Assembly (NCBI GenBank): GCA_027625915.1
Contig: JANTQA010000033.1
Coordinates: 7,502,001 to 7,566,000, forward strand
DNA: 64,000 nucleotides
Direction of reading: 5' to 3'
From: Anaeramoeba flamelloides
Taxonomy: Eukaryota; Metamonada; Anaeramoebidae
How positions within the stretch are numbered: the stretch's first letter is position 1; each line of letters opens with the position of its first letter. Below, piece by piece: positions 10,055 to 20,200 of this stretch. The notes under the pieces are model-generated. The model searched no databases and was not told where the DNA came from. It saw only the letters and a list, made by a program, of their open reading frames with translations. A program made the translations under genes and the position numbers.

Positions 10055-11158
10055 ATGTACAATTTGGAGTTCGTTCAATTAGCACACACACATCCCGATG
10101 AAAAAACACCAAAATATAATTATAATATTATCCCAGGTAGTTATAAGCAAGTGTCCTTCTTAGAAATTAAAAAAAATTTATGCACATCGAGTGAAAAACA
10201 TGTTAGACAAGACATTAAAACAAAAAACCTTAAAAATTATAAAGAAAAAAATCAAATTAAAAAGAAAAAAAATATTATTTGTGAGGAGCGAATAAGTGAA
10301 GAACCCGATCAAAGTTTTGAATTTGGTTTTGATGCTGAAACTTCTTATGACTGTGAAAATGAAAACTCAGATGATGAATGTTATAAAGGATCTGTTGAAT
10401 ATTTTCAAACTTGTTTTTCAAATTTTATTTATCCTCCAGATTGGACAAAAGTTCATTCAATATGTGGGGAGGTGTGGCTAGATTTATTTCAAATATGCCG
10501 TAAACGGAATATTCCAAATACAGTTTTAGATTGTATTTTAGGATGGGTGAATAAATACTTTATATTGAAAAATGAAAAGGGTAAAAAACTACCAAATTAC
10601 TCTAAATACTTTTATTCAAATTTGATGAACTTGCTCCCAGTAATTCAATCAGAACCAAAAACTTTAATTTGTAATAAATGGGAATCTGAAAAAAATAAAT
10701 GGAATTCTAAATGTCGGAAGGGTGATATAGAGTATTGTAGCCCCATCCAATGGATTAATTATCTAGTTAATTCCAATGTATTCGAAAATATCATTATTTC
10801 CCCAGATGATCAATTCGGTGGCTTCCCAGTAGATCAAAAAAACTTCAAACCAATGCAAATTTCGGAAACTATAGGTTTTATAAAGAGAAACTTTATAAAA
10901 AAGGAGGAAGAAACACTTTTATTAATTAGTTTTTATTATGATCACCACAAGACTGGTAAATCTTCCCTTGGCGGTCTTTATATGTTTGTGGAAAACGTAA
11001 GAAGTTGTTGGAGACTGAAAGACCCTTTAATATTTTTAATTGCTAATTTTCCATATGAATTAAAAATCTATGATGTTTTGAAAGAAACAAAATTAGTTGA
11101 AGATTTAAAACTCTTAGAAAATGGTATACAAATGGGTACAAAATTTAGAACAGCTTGA
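10055..11158 (+). CDS. Transposase-like ORF (CACTA/Plavaka-type, tentative)
   Basis: A 367-residue frame with ATG in an A-rich context. Residues 1-110 are disordered, with basic then acidic stretches. From about 115 a folded region follows (YPPDWTKVHSICGEVWLDLF, CILGWVNKYFILKN). Residues ~285-350 contain LLISFYYDHHKTGKSSLGGL, then YMFVENVRSCWRLKDPLIFL and VEDLKLLENGIQMG. Known KDZ/CACTA-type transposases have the same order: a first catalytic Asp in a "...D.t.....p.y.s..n" strand, then a run of small hydrophobics, then an "...l...L..L..G" helix. I therefore infer the N-terminal half of such a transposase; Asp in FYYDHHKT would be the first catalytic acid. The rest is not open in this frame, and a second ORF (11181-11543) follows closely. 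Without a profile search this assignment is weak. Confidence 0.5.
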   Translation: MYNLEFVQLAHTHPDEKTPKYNYNIIPGSYKQVSFLEIKKNLCTSSEKHVRQDIKTKNLKNYKEKNQIKKKKNIICEERISEEPDQSFEFGFDAETSYDCENENSDDECYKGSVEYFQTCFSNFIYPPDWTKVHSICGEVWLDLFQICRKRNIPNTVLDCILGWVNKYFILKNEKGKKLPNYSKYFYSNLMNLLPVIQSEPKTLICNKWESEKNKWNSKCRKGDIEYCSPIQWINYLVNSNVFENIIISPDDQFGGFPVDQKNFKPMQISETIGFIKRNFIKKEEETLLLISFYYDHHKTGKSSLGGLYMFVENVRSCWRLKDPLIFLIANFPYELKIYDVLKETKLVEDLKLLENGIQMGTKFRTA

Positions 11159-11180
11159 GGAATTATTTTGATGTTTAAAG

Positions 11181-11543
11181 ATGGGAAATGAAAAGTATGA
11201 AATACTAAAATCATATTTTAATATGGATGCACAAGACGGTAAAATTGTAAAGATTGTCAAATTTTTAAAAACAAAACTTGATGAAAATTTTAAATATGCT
11301 GCAGTTCAATATTTTGAAAAATTTCAAAATAACAAATATAAAATTGATAAGGATATATCTTTAATTGAAATTGATTCTTTGAAACAGTTGGTACATATTT
11401 TTTATCCCTTTATGAATGGTTCCACGCAACTGCAGAATTATTATTTTATAAATAGGAATTTTATCTCATGGAAACCAGTGTTTTTGGATTATAAAGGATT
11501 GCAATGGGAAACTAACAAATCTGAAAACAACTCGATTTTTTAA
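11181..11543 (+). CDS. Hypothetical ORF downstream of the transposase-like ORF
   Basis: A 120-residue frame starting MGNEKYEILKSYFNMDAQDG, 22 bp after the stop of 10055-11158 and on the same strand. It is protein-like (IKFLKTKLDEN-type helices, FYPFMNGSTQLQNYYFINRN) but unrecognised. The tight spacing suggests it belongs to the same element, as a second protein or as a further part of a split gene. It ends 15 bp before a 197-bp MITE (11559). Confidence 0.4.
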   Translation: MGNEKYEILKSYFNMDAQDGKIVKIVKFLKTKLDENFKYAAVQYFEKFQNNKYKIDKDISLIEIDSLKQLVHIFYPFMNGSTQLQNYYFINRNFISWKPVFLDYKGLQWETNKSENNSIF

Positions 11544-11558
11544 GGTTGTATAGATATA

Positions 11559-11755
11559 CAGTCAGTTTCACTTTTAAGACACAAACTTTCAACGAAATTT
11601 AAGGCACAAAAAAAATCTCAAATTAAAGCACAAAATTCAAATTCTAGTAAAAATAAATTGTAAAAAAAAAAATTCCAAATTTTGTGCCTTAATTTGAGAT
11701 TTTTTTGTGCCTTAAATTTCGTTGAAAGTTTGTGCCTTAAAAGTGAAACTGACTG
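11559..11755. mobile_element. 197-bp TA-flanked MITE, copy 2
   Basis: Same ends as copy 1 (CAGTCAGTTTCACTTTTAAG and its complement), TA at 11557-11558 and 11756-11757, exactly 197 bp. The arms are nearly identical to each other. It inserted just after the stop of the ORF at 11181-11543. Confidence 0.85.
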
Positions 11756-12267
11756 TATATAAATATATTTTCTTGAAAAGAAAATAAATTTTTTTATCAA
11801 TTTATCAAAATTTAAACAAGAACTCAAATTTATTTTATCTGAAAATTTGATTTTTTAACTTTATTTTGTCCGATTTTTCTACAAATTCAATTAGGTAATA
11901 AAAAATAAATTGTAAAAAGTATCTGTATTTTGCTCAATGTCTCAAGGGGGTATAAAATGTTTAAAAATAATAAAATTATGAAATAAAGAGAAATTTTTTT
12001 TTATTTTTTTTAGATCAGTATGTTTTTTTCTTAATTACTATATATTATTTTTTTCATATAATAGATATTATATAGAAGTGAAAACAATCCACGTAAAAGA
12101 TTCTTAATTGTTGAATATCCCAAAAATTGTTTAGTAATTGTAAATATTTTCAATCAAAACCTTTTGATAAATAACCAAATTTTTATTGAAACGGGCAATA
12201 AACCTACATAAAGTACATCAAATTGGGATACCTATTTAATACTCAAGTAAATATTTGATAAAATAAG

Positions 12268-12806
12268 TAAACCCCAATTCAAAATTTTTAACACACCAAA
12301 ATTCAATTTATGAAAAAAAAACTTATTTAATAAATTCAAGAAGAAATACCAAATTAGAACTATTCACAAATTGAAATTAACACTTAAATATAAATTACAA
12401 TACTAAAAAAACACAAAATAAATAATTATCAATACAAATAAAGCAAGGATGTGTTAAAAAATTTTGGAGAGAATAAAACAAAATTAGAAATTGGTAAATT
12501 TGTTGAAATTCTATATGGAATATTGATCGATCAAAGGTTTAGATATTATCTAATAATTTTATTTGAGTTCTTCAATTTGGAACAACTCAACTTTAAACTA
12601 ATATCAATGTTCTAAAAAAATTGTAAGAACGAACGAAGTAAGTCACATAATTCAAAACTTAAAATGAAAACAAAAACAAAAAAAGATGAAAAAATGATTT
12701 TTATATTTTACAAAAATCAAAATTATTTCGGATTTGAATGAAATTGTTTTTATTATGTATGTTTGGACCTTTTTAGCTGTGTAAAAAATTTTAGAATTTT
12801 AGTTTA
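12268..12806 (-). mobile_element. ~540-bp TIR element, reverse copy
   Basis: The reverse complement of this stretch matches 6090-6838 along its length. Shared landmarks include the left-end words CCAATTCAAAATTTTTAACACACC, split here as CCAATTCAAAATTTTT and AACACACCAAAATTC, then a GATCGATCAAAGGTTTAGAT-type block and a GCTGTGTAAAAAATTTTAGA right end. No coding potential. Confidence 0.6.
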
Positions 12807-13014
12807 TATTTCGTTTGTTGGTTTGATTGAAAATAATATAATGTATTATTATTTGAATTTGTTTTTTCTTATTAATTGGTCTTGTTTTTTTTTTTGTTTT
12901 GGGTAAGGTTCCCAATTAAAAATGTCTAATTTTTTGTCATGTTTCATATTTTTTCCAAAAGGAAATTACCAAATCTCTTCAAGAATTTTTTTTGAAAAAT
13001 CAGACTTCATCTTA

Positions 13015-13211
13015 CAGTCAGTTTCACTTTTAAGGCACAAACTTTCAACGAAATTTAAGGCACAAAAAAAATCTCAAATTAAGGCACAAAATTCAAATTC
13101 TAGTAAAAATAAATTGTAAAAGAAAAAATTCCAAATTTTGTACCTTAATTTGAGATTTTTTTGTGCCTTAAATTTCGTTGAAAGTTTGTGCCTTAAAAGT
13201 GAAACTGACTG
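13015..13211. mobile_element. 197-bp TA-flanked MITE, copy 3
   Basis: CAGTCAGTTTCACTTTTAAG at the start and its complement at the end, TA at 13013-13014 and 13212-13213, exactly 197 bp. It is the closest relative of copy 2 in this window, differing at a handful of positions. Confidence 0.85.
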
Positions 13212-13657
13212 TAGAACAAAAACACTGTTCATAAATAAAATTTGTATAATGACTTTAACAAACTTTGGTGGTTAAAACTACAAAACTTAAAACATAACTA
13301 CTATTTTTCAATTGATTGAATAAATCATTTTTTTGTTTAACACAATACGATCATAAAAAAATTTTTTCAAAAAAAAGAATTAAACATTTGCTAATTTTTC
13401 ACTTTTTAATAAGTTCAATTATAAAAAAATACTCTTGGTTTACAAAAGGTCTTTGATCAAAAAACATTTTTCAAGATAATCTAAAATTTAAGTTGAAAAA
13501 TCCAATTTTCGAGGTTCTATTATAATTTTTTTCAAATTTAAAAGTAATATTTGAAAAAAATTTCTTGACACCTAGATAAGAGTTCATTTTATTATATTTT
13601 AATAGTATTTTAAATCTGGTAAATATCTTCCAAATAGGTAATTAATTAATTAAACTA

Positions 13658-13854
13658 CAGTCAGTTCTACTTTTAAGACACAAATTTTCAACGAAATTTA
13701 AGGCACAAAAAAATCTCAAATTAAGGCACAAAATTTGGAATGAAATTTTTTTACAAATAATTTTACTAGAATCTGAATTTTGTGCCTTAATTTGAGATTT
13801 TTACTGTTCCTTAAATTTCGTTGAAAGTTTGTGCCTTAAAAGTGGAACCGACTG
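13658..13854. mobile_element. 197-bp TA-flanked MITE, copy 4 (opposite orientation)
   Basis: Ends as in the other copies, TA at 13656-13657 and 13855-13856, 197 bp. The asymmetric centre (TTTACTAGAATCTGAATTTT) is the reverse complement of the centre of copies 1-3, so it inserted in the other orientation. The two arms have diverged slightly more than in copy 2. Confidence 0.85.
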
Positions 13855-14689
13855 TAATAAAGAATTATTTGTCTTTTAAATTGGTAAAAATTGATTTTTG
13901 TGATTTTCAGATTTTGATCTTCAGTTATTTTTTCTGTAATTTGGTTTTTAAGATGAAAAGAGTGTTTTCAAAACTATTAGTTATTATCTATTCAAAAAAA
14001 ATATCCTAAAGTTGAATTAAACTAAAATTGATTGCCACATTTATTTAAATAAAATTTTTTGCCCCAAAATAAACCTTTTTTCTTTACGAGAGACTTTTAA
14101 AAAATCATAGTACTATTAACAACAATAAAAACAACGACCCCAAGATTTTTAAGAACTGGGATGTTGATTATGTTACGAATAAACTCAATTAAAAAGAATA
14201 GTACTGATAATTGAAGTAATAGGTTTGAATAACTTGAAATTTTCAATTTTATTTTTTCATACTCGTGAAGTCATTTTCTCAAAAAAAAAAGAAAAGAAAA
14301 AGAAAAAAATCGTAGCATTGGAATTCCTTGAAGGTATATTTTAGTGTTGTGTAGTTTATGATGGAAAGGGTAATAAATAGGGTAAAGGTTTGTTATAATG
14401 TGAGAAACAAAATGAATTTCAGAGTTTTCTTTTTCATAAAAAAATGAATTAAAAATAGATCTCACAGAAAATTTTTTATTAATATTTTCTGTTTTTCTTG
14501 GTCAATCGGAATTTTTTGACCTTTATGAGAAACCTAAATTGTTTGGTAAAAAATATTACCAAAAACGTATTTTAAAATTTTGTACTTTTGTTGTGGAAGA
14601 AAGATCCATGAACATTTTTGTTTATAAAATTGAAAAAAAAAAAGAATTAAAAAAAAAATATAAATTACTAAAGGCCACTAAAACACAAG

Positions 14690-14990
14690 TATAAGTCAGA
14701 CTCAAAATTTGGAGACTGTGCAAATCGTACATCATAAACGTTCGTTGCGCGACCTGATACAATTATTTGGCGTTGGAAAGAAAGTAAACGATTGTGGGAT
14801 TGATTTAGATTGGATTGATGCCAATGGTAGGGTATTTATAGTCTAATACCCATCGTGGGTGCTAAATACCTTATTCTGGAACTGTTAATCTTGACTATTC
14901 CTCTTCTGAATTTGGAATTCCTAGCCAATGTCTTGAGTCAAGTTCAGTTTATGTTATTTTTCTTTTTCCAACACCAATTATTCTTATCTT
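14690..14990. other. Unexplained GC-richer island
   Basis: This block is clearly richer in G and C than its surroundings. One forward frame (about 14675-14845) reads QTQNLETVQIVHHKRSLRDL followed by IQLFGVGKKVNDCGIDLDWI and DANGRVFIV before a stop. It looks like the end of a protein, but it is too short to place. It is followed by an imperfect inverted motif (GGGTATTTATAG ... ACCCATCGTGGGTGCTAAATACC, given in parts). It could be an exon or remnant of the surrounding element. There is some resemblance in words (LDWI) to the frame at 24715-24927, which also lies in transposon-related DNA. Confidence 0.3.
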
Positions 14991-15379
14991 TTTAAATAAA
15001 AAATCTACAGGATCGATGAACAACAAAAAATGAAGGTTTGTTTTCTACTACCAATTCATTTTTATTTCACCTTTCTTTTTGTTGAAATACAATAAGGGTT
15101 TTAAGAAGATATTCTTTTTAAAAAAAGAAAAAAATGATCGTTAAACAATTTTTGAAAAAATAAAGTTTCTCAGAAGAATTTTTTTTTGTTTGTGTGTTTA
15201 AAGTGTTTCTATTTTTAAAAATTTTTAAACGCAAAAACGATTTTTGATTTTTTGGCCTTGAAAAAATCCAAAATTAAACGCTTTTTACGAGTTTTACACG
15301 AAAAAACTCCCAAACAAACCGAAAAACGCAAATTTCCTTTCAAATTAACTCATTTAAACGCAATTACGTCCTACCTGTG

Positions 15380-17283
15380 TATCTCTTATTTCTTGATCTT
15401 ATCTTTATCATTTGACACGTTTTATTATTCTTAATTTGGCTTTATTTTTTAATACTTTATGAAATAATTTTGTTTGGAAAATTTTTGAGAAACGGATTAC
15501 TGTTTATTTCTAAAGATTTTCCAAAAGAATTTAAAATTCCTATTTTCATTTAATTCATCTAATTCTTTCATGGGTTCAGAAAATCCGATTTTTTTTAATT
15601 CTTCTTGAGAATAAGGGTTTATTGGACAATTACGTTTGATTTTAAAATTATTAATTTACCATTAAAATGAGAACTCAAAAAAATTCAGAATCTGATTGCT
15701 GGAATTTTCCCTCAATTTTTCTTTTTCTTTTTCTTTGGTTTGAACTTTTTGTTACTGTTTTTTGATTCTGAGAATTCAACCATTTAACTTTTATGTTTGA
15801 AATAGTATTCTTTGTTTTGGACTTTTTTTGATTAAAATATTTCAAAAATGAATTTTGAAAGCAAAATTATCATATAATTGTTTTTTAAAATAATAATAAA
15901 TATCAATGGGCTAGAAATTCAAGGTTAAAAATTGATTTGGATTCATACTAACTAAGAAGATAAAGAAAAAAATCTTCAAAATAGGCTTTTATCGATTTTT
16001 TTTTTTTCATTCTTGTTTTCAACAAATTTATTCGGATAGCTGATTTTTTGTATTTGGTCTTCTAAAAGAAAATATAAGTTTCAAATACACACCTTTTCGA
16101 GTCTATTTTTTTTGGTTTACTCTTGGACTGATTTCACTCATTGGTAGATATACATCTCTAGATCCAAAACCAAATTTAACCAAAACCAAAAATTTAATCA
16201 AACAAAAAAATGTTCAAAATTGAAAAAAGAAAGATTCAACTCTGAATTATTTTGGGTTCTTTTTCTTTTCACAAATAATACAATAATGGAATTTTGGTTT
16301 CAAAGTTTCAATATCTCATGATACTCAAAAAATATTTTTCAGTAAGGACAATCTAATTAAAATTTTACAAATATAAAATCTATTTACTTTCTGAAAAATA
16401 TGCCCTTTCTTTTTGATTGTGGGAAAATGGTGTGGAATAGAGCTTTTCAGGTGTCATTCAAAAGGATTGAAATTGGTGAATTGGGTATTTCGATTGTACA
16501 CTTGAATAACTTTAAGTCTAACATCTTTTTAAAACACCTAATTTTTTCCTCTTACATTTGAGTTAATGAAACTTGTACTATTGTCTTTTCATTTTCTTAT
16601 TAGTCTTGTATTTCTTGGGTAATTTGAATTAAATATTGAAATTAAAGTGAACAAAAAATCCTCCCCACAATATTGTTTGATAACAACCATTAAATATTCA
16701 CCAAGTGTAATTTTTTTAACTTTTATTTTGGTTTGAAGTTTTCAAAATCAAAATCCATATCTCTTTTTCAGCCAGTAAACAATTGTAATAATTAAAACCT
16801 TGTTTAAAATTCAAGTACAGTTTTTTATTAGTACTATATTTTGTATAATTTTAAAATTATTTTTATAGATTCAAGAAAATCTACTTTTTTTTTTACAAAT
16901 CATTGTGTATCTGGAGACCTTTTGAACAAGACCAAAACCGAATTTAGTTTTTCAATGTTTTTCGATCTTCTAAACCTTCGTTTTAGTATTAGAATCTCCT
17001 TATAAGATGAAGAAAATAATTAACTTTTTTTTCACAAATAACAAACTTTTATCTAATATTTTGTCTTCAGAATAATCAAAGTTCTTTGGTAAGTGACAAT
17101 ATTATTTTTTTTTGTTTCTAGTTCAATTGTTTCGATAAACTCAACTATTTTTCCACTTTCTGAGAAAAATTACAAGAATCTGTTCAAATTTTTCTTATTT
17201 TTCCTTTTCATTTTTTTTTTTCTTGTAAAATTAAATTCCATTCTTCAAAAAGCCTTCAACTCAAAGAACAAAAAAAAGACAAA
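15380..17283. other. Intergenic region upstream of the DENN gene
   Basis: No gene I can support. An ATG-started 45-codon frame at 16427 (MVWNRAFQVSFKRIEIGELG...) has better-than-background composition and could be a 5' exon or chance. Otherwise only AT-rich sequence with T-runs, presumably including the DENN promoter and 5' UTR. Confidence 0.4.
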
Positions 17284-20200
17284 ATGTTTTTTGATACCTT
17301 TTATATTTTAAAACACAAGATCAAAGAAAAAAAAACAGAACTGACTTTCCGATACCCAAGCAAAGAAATTGATGAGGAATATAAAAAAATTATTCCCTTT
17401 TGTTTTACCGATTTGGATTTTTTAATCCAAGAAAATCAAAAATCTGTAATGACATTTATGTTTACTCTTACAGACGTGAATCTGAAAAGAACATACGGTG
17501 TTTGTAAAAGAGTTTTTTTAAATTCAAAGACTGATATTGAATGCTTTATTTTCCTCAACAAACAACCCCTGTTCAAGCTCTTTTCACTTCTTTTGTCAAT
17601 TTTGGAATTGAGATCAAAAAGCTATAAGGGCGCTGTCATTCATTTCTTGAAGGGCTTATGGAAAAGCCCGATTCCTGAACACTCCAAAAGTCTGAATTTA
17701 TTGGTTTCATCTGTTCCCAAATTGTTGCCACAGGCCGAATTCCATTTCCAAAGACCAGACACGTTATTGGATGACTGTGACTCTGATCTTTTATTTATGC
17801 TCTTGGACCCAAGCGCCATTGTATGCCTAGTTGCTTCGGTTTTATTCGAAAAGAAGATCATTTTTACTTCAAAATCCTTGCACACACTCTCAAATTGTAT
17901 ACAAGCCACAGTTGCATTGATCCATCCCTTTTCTTGGCCTGTTTGTTTTAATTTTTTTCTTTTTTTTTTGGTTTTTATTTTTTTATTTTCAATTCTTTCT
18001 TTTTATTTTTTGTGCGCCAAGCTCGCTTTTTTAAAAAAACTATTTTGAAAAGCCTTTTCAATAAACTGTGACAAAAAAGTTTTCCATTGAAAAACATAAA
18101 ACAGCCAACAAACTTCAATGGAACTATTTTCAGTTCTTTATAAAAAAAATTTCACTCGAAAAACTGTTTAAAATGTCTCTACCAGCAAACGATCTGTTGA
18201 TGGTATTTGGGATTGAAAAGAGATCATATTTCAACTGATTATGATTTTTTCAATTCCGAAATATTCCTTTCATTTAGGAATGTAAGTTCACTCGATGTGT
18301 ACCAAATCAAAATATGGACCAAGTTAGCATTAAAAAGGAACCAACCAAATAAACAGAGATCACACAAATTACAATCTATTTCTTTGAAAACTTTATTTGT
18401 TAGCAAAAGACTAAAATGAAAATTAAAAGGAAGTGAAAATTGTTTCCCATTTATTCTCCAAATATCAATAAGATCACACTTTTTGAAAACGGCTTTATAA
18501 AACTTTTAAAAAGAGAAAAAAATCTCATTCTTATTTCTCAAAATTCAAAAAAACCACAAAACAATTGCTGAAATTAAGGACTAAGTTGGCAATTCACCAA
18601 ATAATGAAAAATATTAAATTTCTTTGGCCCAATCTCATTTAAATTGTGAAGTCAGGTTCATCGAAATATTCTCCAATTAGGATCAAAAAATCATTTTATG
18701 GTTTATTTTTTAATGAAAAATGAAAAAGAAGTTGAAATTTTGAGATAAGTAAACTCAAATACACTTATGAAGGAAGGTGAAAATAAAAAAGAAAAACAAC
18801 AGAGATTTCCAAAGCCTAAAAAATGAAGATCATATCAAACACTTTCAATAAACAACACTAAATTTAAACGACGGTACTGTATATGTGCTTTAACCATTGG
18901 ATTACTTGAAATGTTCCATTTGTGTCACTAAATTAGAATAATTCCTTACAAAGGAATTGGGCTTTTCTCTTTGTTTTTTTTTTTTTTTGGCTTTAGGTTC
19001 TTTATTTGTTTTTTCTTGAATTGAAGTTTCCAACAACGCCTTTGAGAAAAGTATTTGCTCTATTTGATATTTGAAAAGAGCCTTCTTTACTGAATACCAA
19101 AAACATAAAGTTCCTTTTTATGTTTACAATTTTTTTTGTTTGTGTGGTTTTTCTCAAAACCCAATTGTTAGTATCAAGACAAATTTTTTTGACATTTTGT
19201 GGGAAAAGATTTTGAGGAATTTTATATTGGAAGATCTATAAATGAAAATTAAATTTGTAAAAATCCTTTTTATAGTTTTTATAATTAAAAAAAATAATTA
19301 AAAAGTTAGTTGAGAAAAAATGATCTTTCTTTTTCGAGATGGGGATTTTTGATAAATTCCATTCAATATCAAAAACTTTTTTGTGCTTTTATCAATTTTT
19401 TTCTTGTTTTGAACCAGGAAATAACAAAGGTATAGTTATCAATTATTTTCAATCTTCTCCATTTTGGCCTTTTATGTGGAAAATTTAAAACTTAATGATT
19501 ACACCAAAAAAAAAAAATTAGAATATTCTCTACAATGTACCAGGATTTTAAATTTTGACAAAAAGGGAAATTTTCTCAAAAAGATGTTTTTTTCCAGCCT
19601 TCTTTTTCATTTTTTGATATGATGGAATTCAAAGTGAGTAAAAATTTTCACCTTTTTTCCTTTATAGATCTTACTGAATAAAAAATTGTGAGATTTAACA
19701 ACCTCTAAACCCTGAATAAAATACAGCAAACATTGAAATTCAACTACAAATGTAGTCATGAAGGGATTACTGACATTTGAAAATTAAAATGGACAAAATT
19801 TCATCTGATCATCTTTTTTTCAATTCATCAAGGGGAACTTTCCTTTCCATAAGAATTTTCAATAAAATTAAAACATTTCAATTCAAACAATAAAATGGAT
19901 TTATTCTAAGAATAAAAAGAGAACAACAGTTTCTATTGAAGTTTCTTGATAACTTATTACAAATGTACAAAAATCGATGCCTTGATTTTCAAAGTTTTTT
20001 TTAATAAAATTTTAATTTTCCAAAAACTATGATACTTTTCAAAAACATCACGAAGAGAGAGGTAACTTGTCAAAAAATATGAGGTTTCTAATATCAAAAA
20101 ATTACAAATTTATTTATTTATTTTTTGTGAAAGTAATTGAATCGAATAATTACAAATTTAATAAAAAAACTTAAAAAACTAAGAAATAACTTTTGCAAAG

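Larger units (their letters stand above)
3075..15379. mobile_element. Candidate 12.3-kb CACTA-like (CMC) DNA transposon
   Basis: The left end begins CACAGGTAGGAC and the right end finishes GTCCTACCTGTG, a 12-bp perfect inverted repeat with TA immediately outside both ends (3073-3074 and 15380-15381). The subterminal zones differ from each other but match those of the clear 2.2-kb element at 21812-23987. The left zone (about 85 bp) includes a CpG-rich block; the right zone (about 190 bp) has repeated TTTAAACG/GCGTTTAA words. Short CAC-starting inverted ends with asymmetric subterminal repeats are typical of CACTA/EnSpm and Mirage/Chapaev elements. Open frames inside include a transposase-like ORF (10055-11158). 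Several smaller elements have since inserted (6090-6838, 7857-8020, 11559, 12268, 13015, 13658). That the two ends belong to one element is inference; they could come from two separate partial copies. Confidence 0.5.

Noticed and set aside
3075-15379. Polinton/Maverick interpretation of the large TIR element
   Set aside because: The inverted ends are only 12 bp and no capsid, polymerase B or integrase feature is visible; CAC-type ends and subterminal repeats fit CACTA-like elements better.
16427-16564. 45-codon ATG frame (MVWNRAFQVSFKRIEIGELG...)
   Set aside because: Composition is better than background, but there is no homology, splice support or neighbour context.
17284-18048. DENN frame read as a truncated pseudogene
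   Set aside because: The frame runs into an intron; the continuing exons were found at 25228 and 29638 with matching phase.
18207-18419. ORF in DENN intron 1
   Set aside because: No similarity to the missing cDENN part, which lies at 25228; likely chance.
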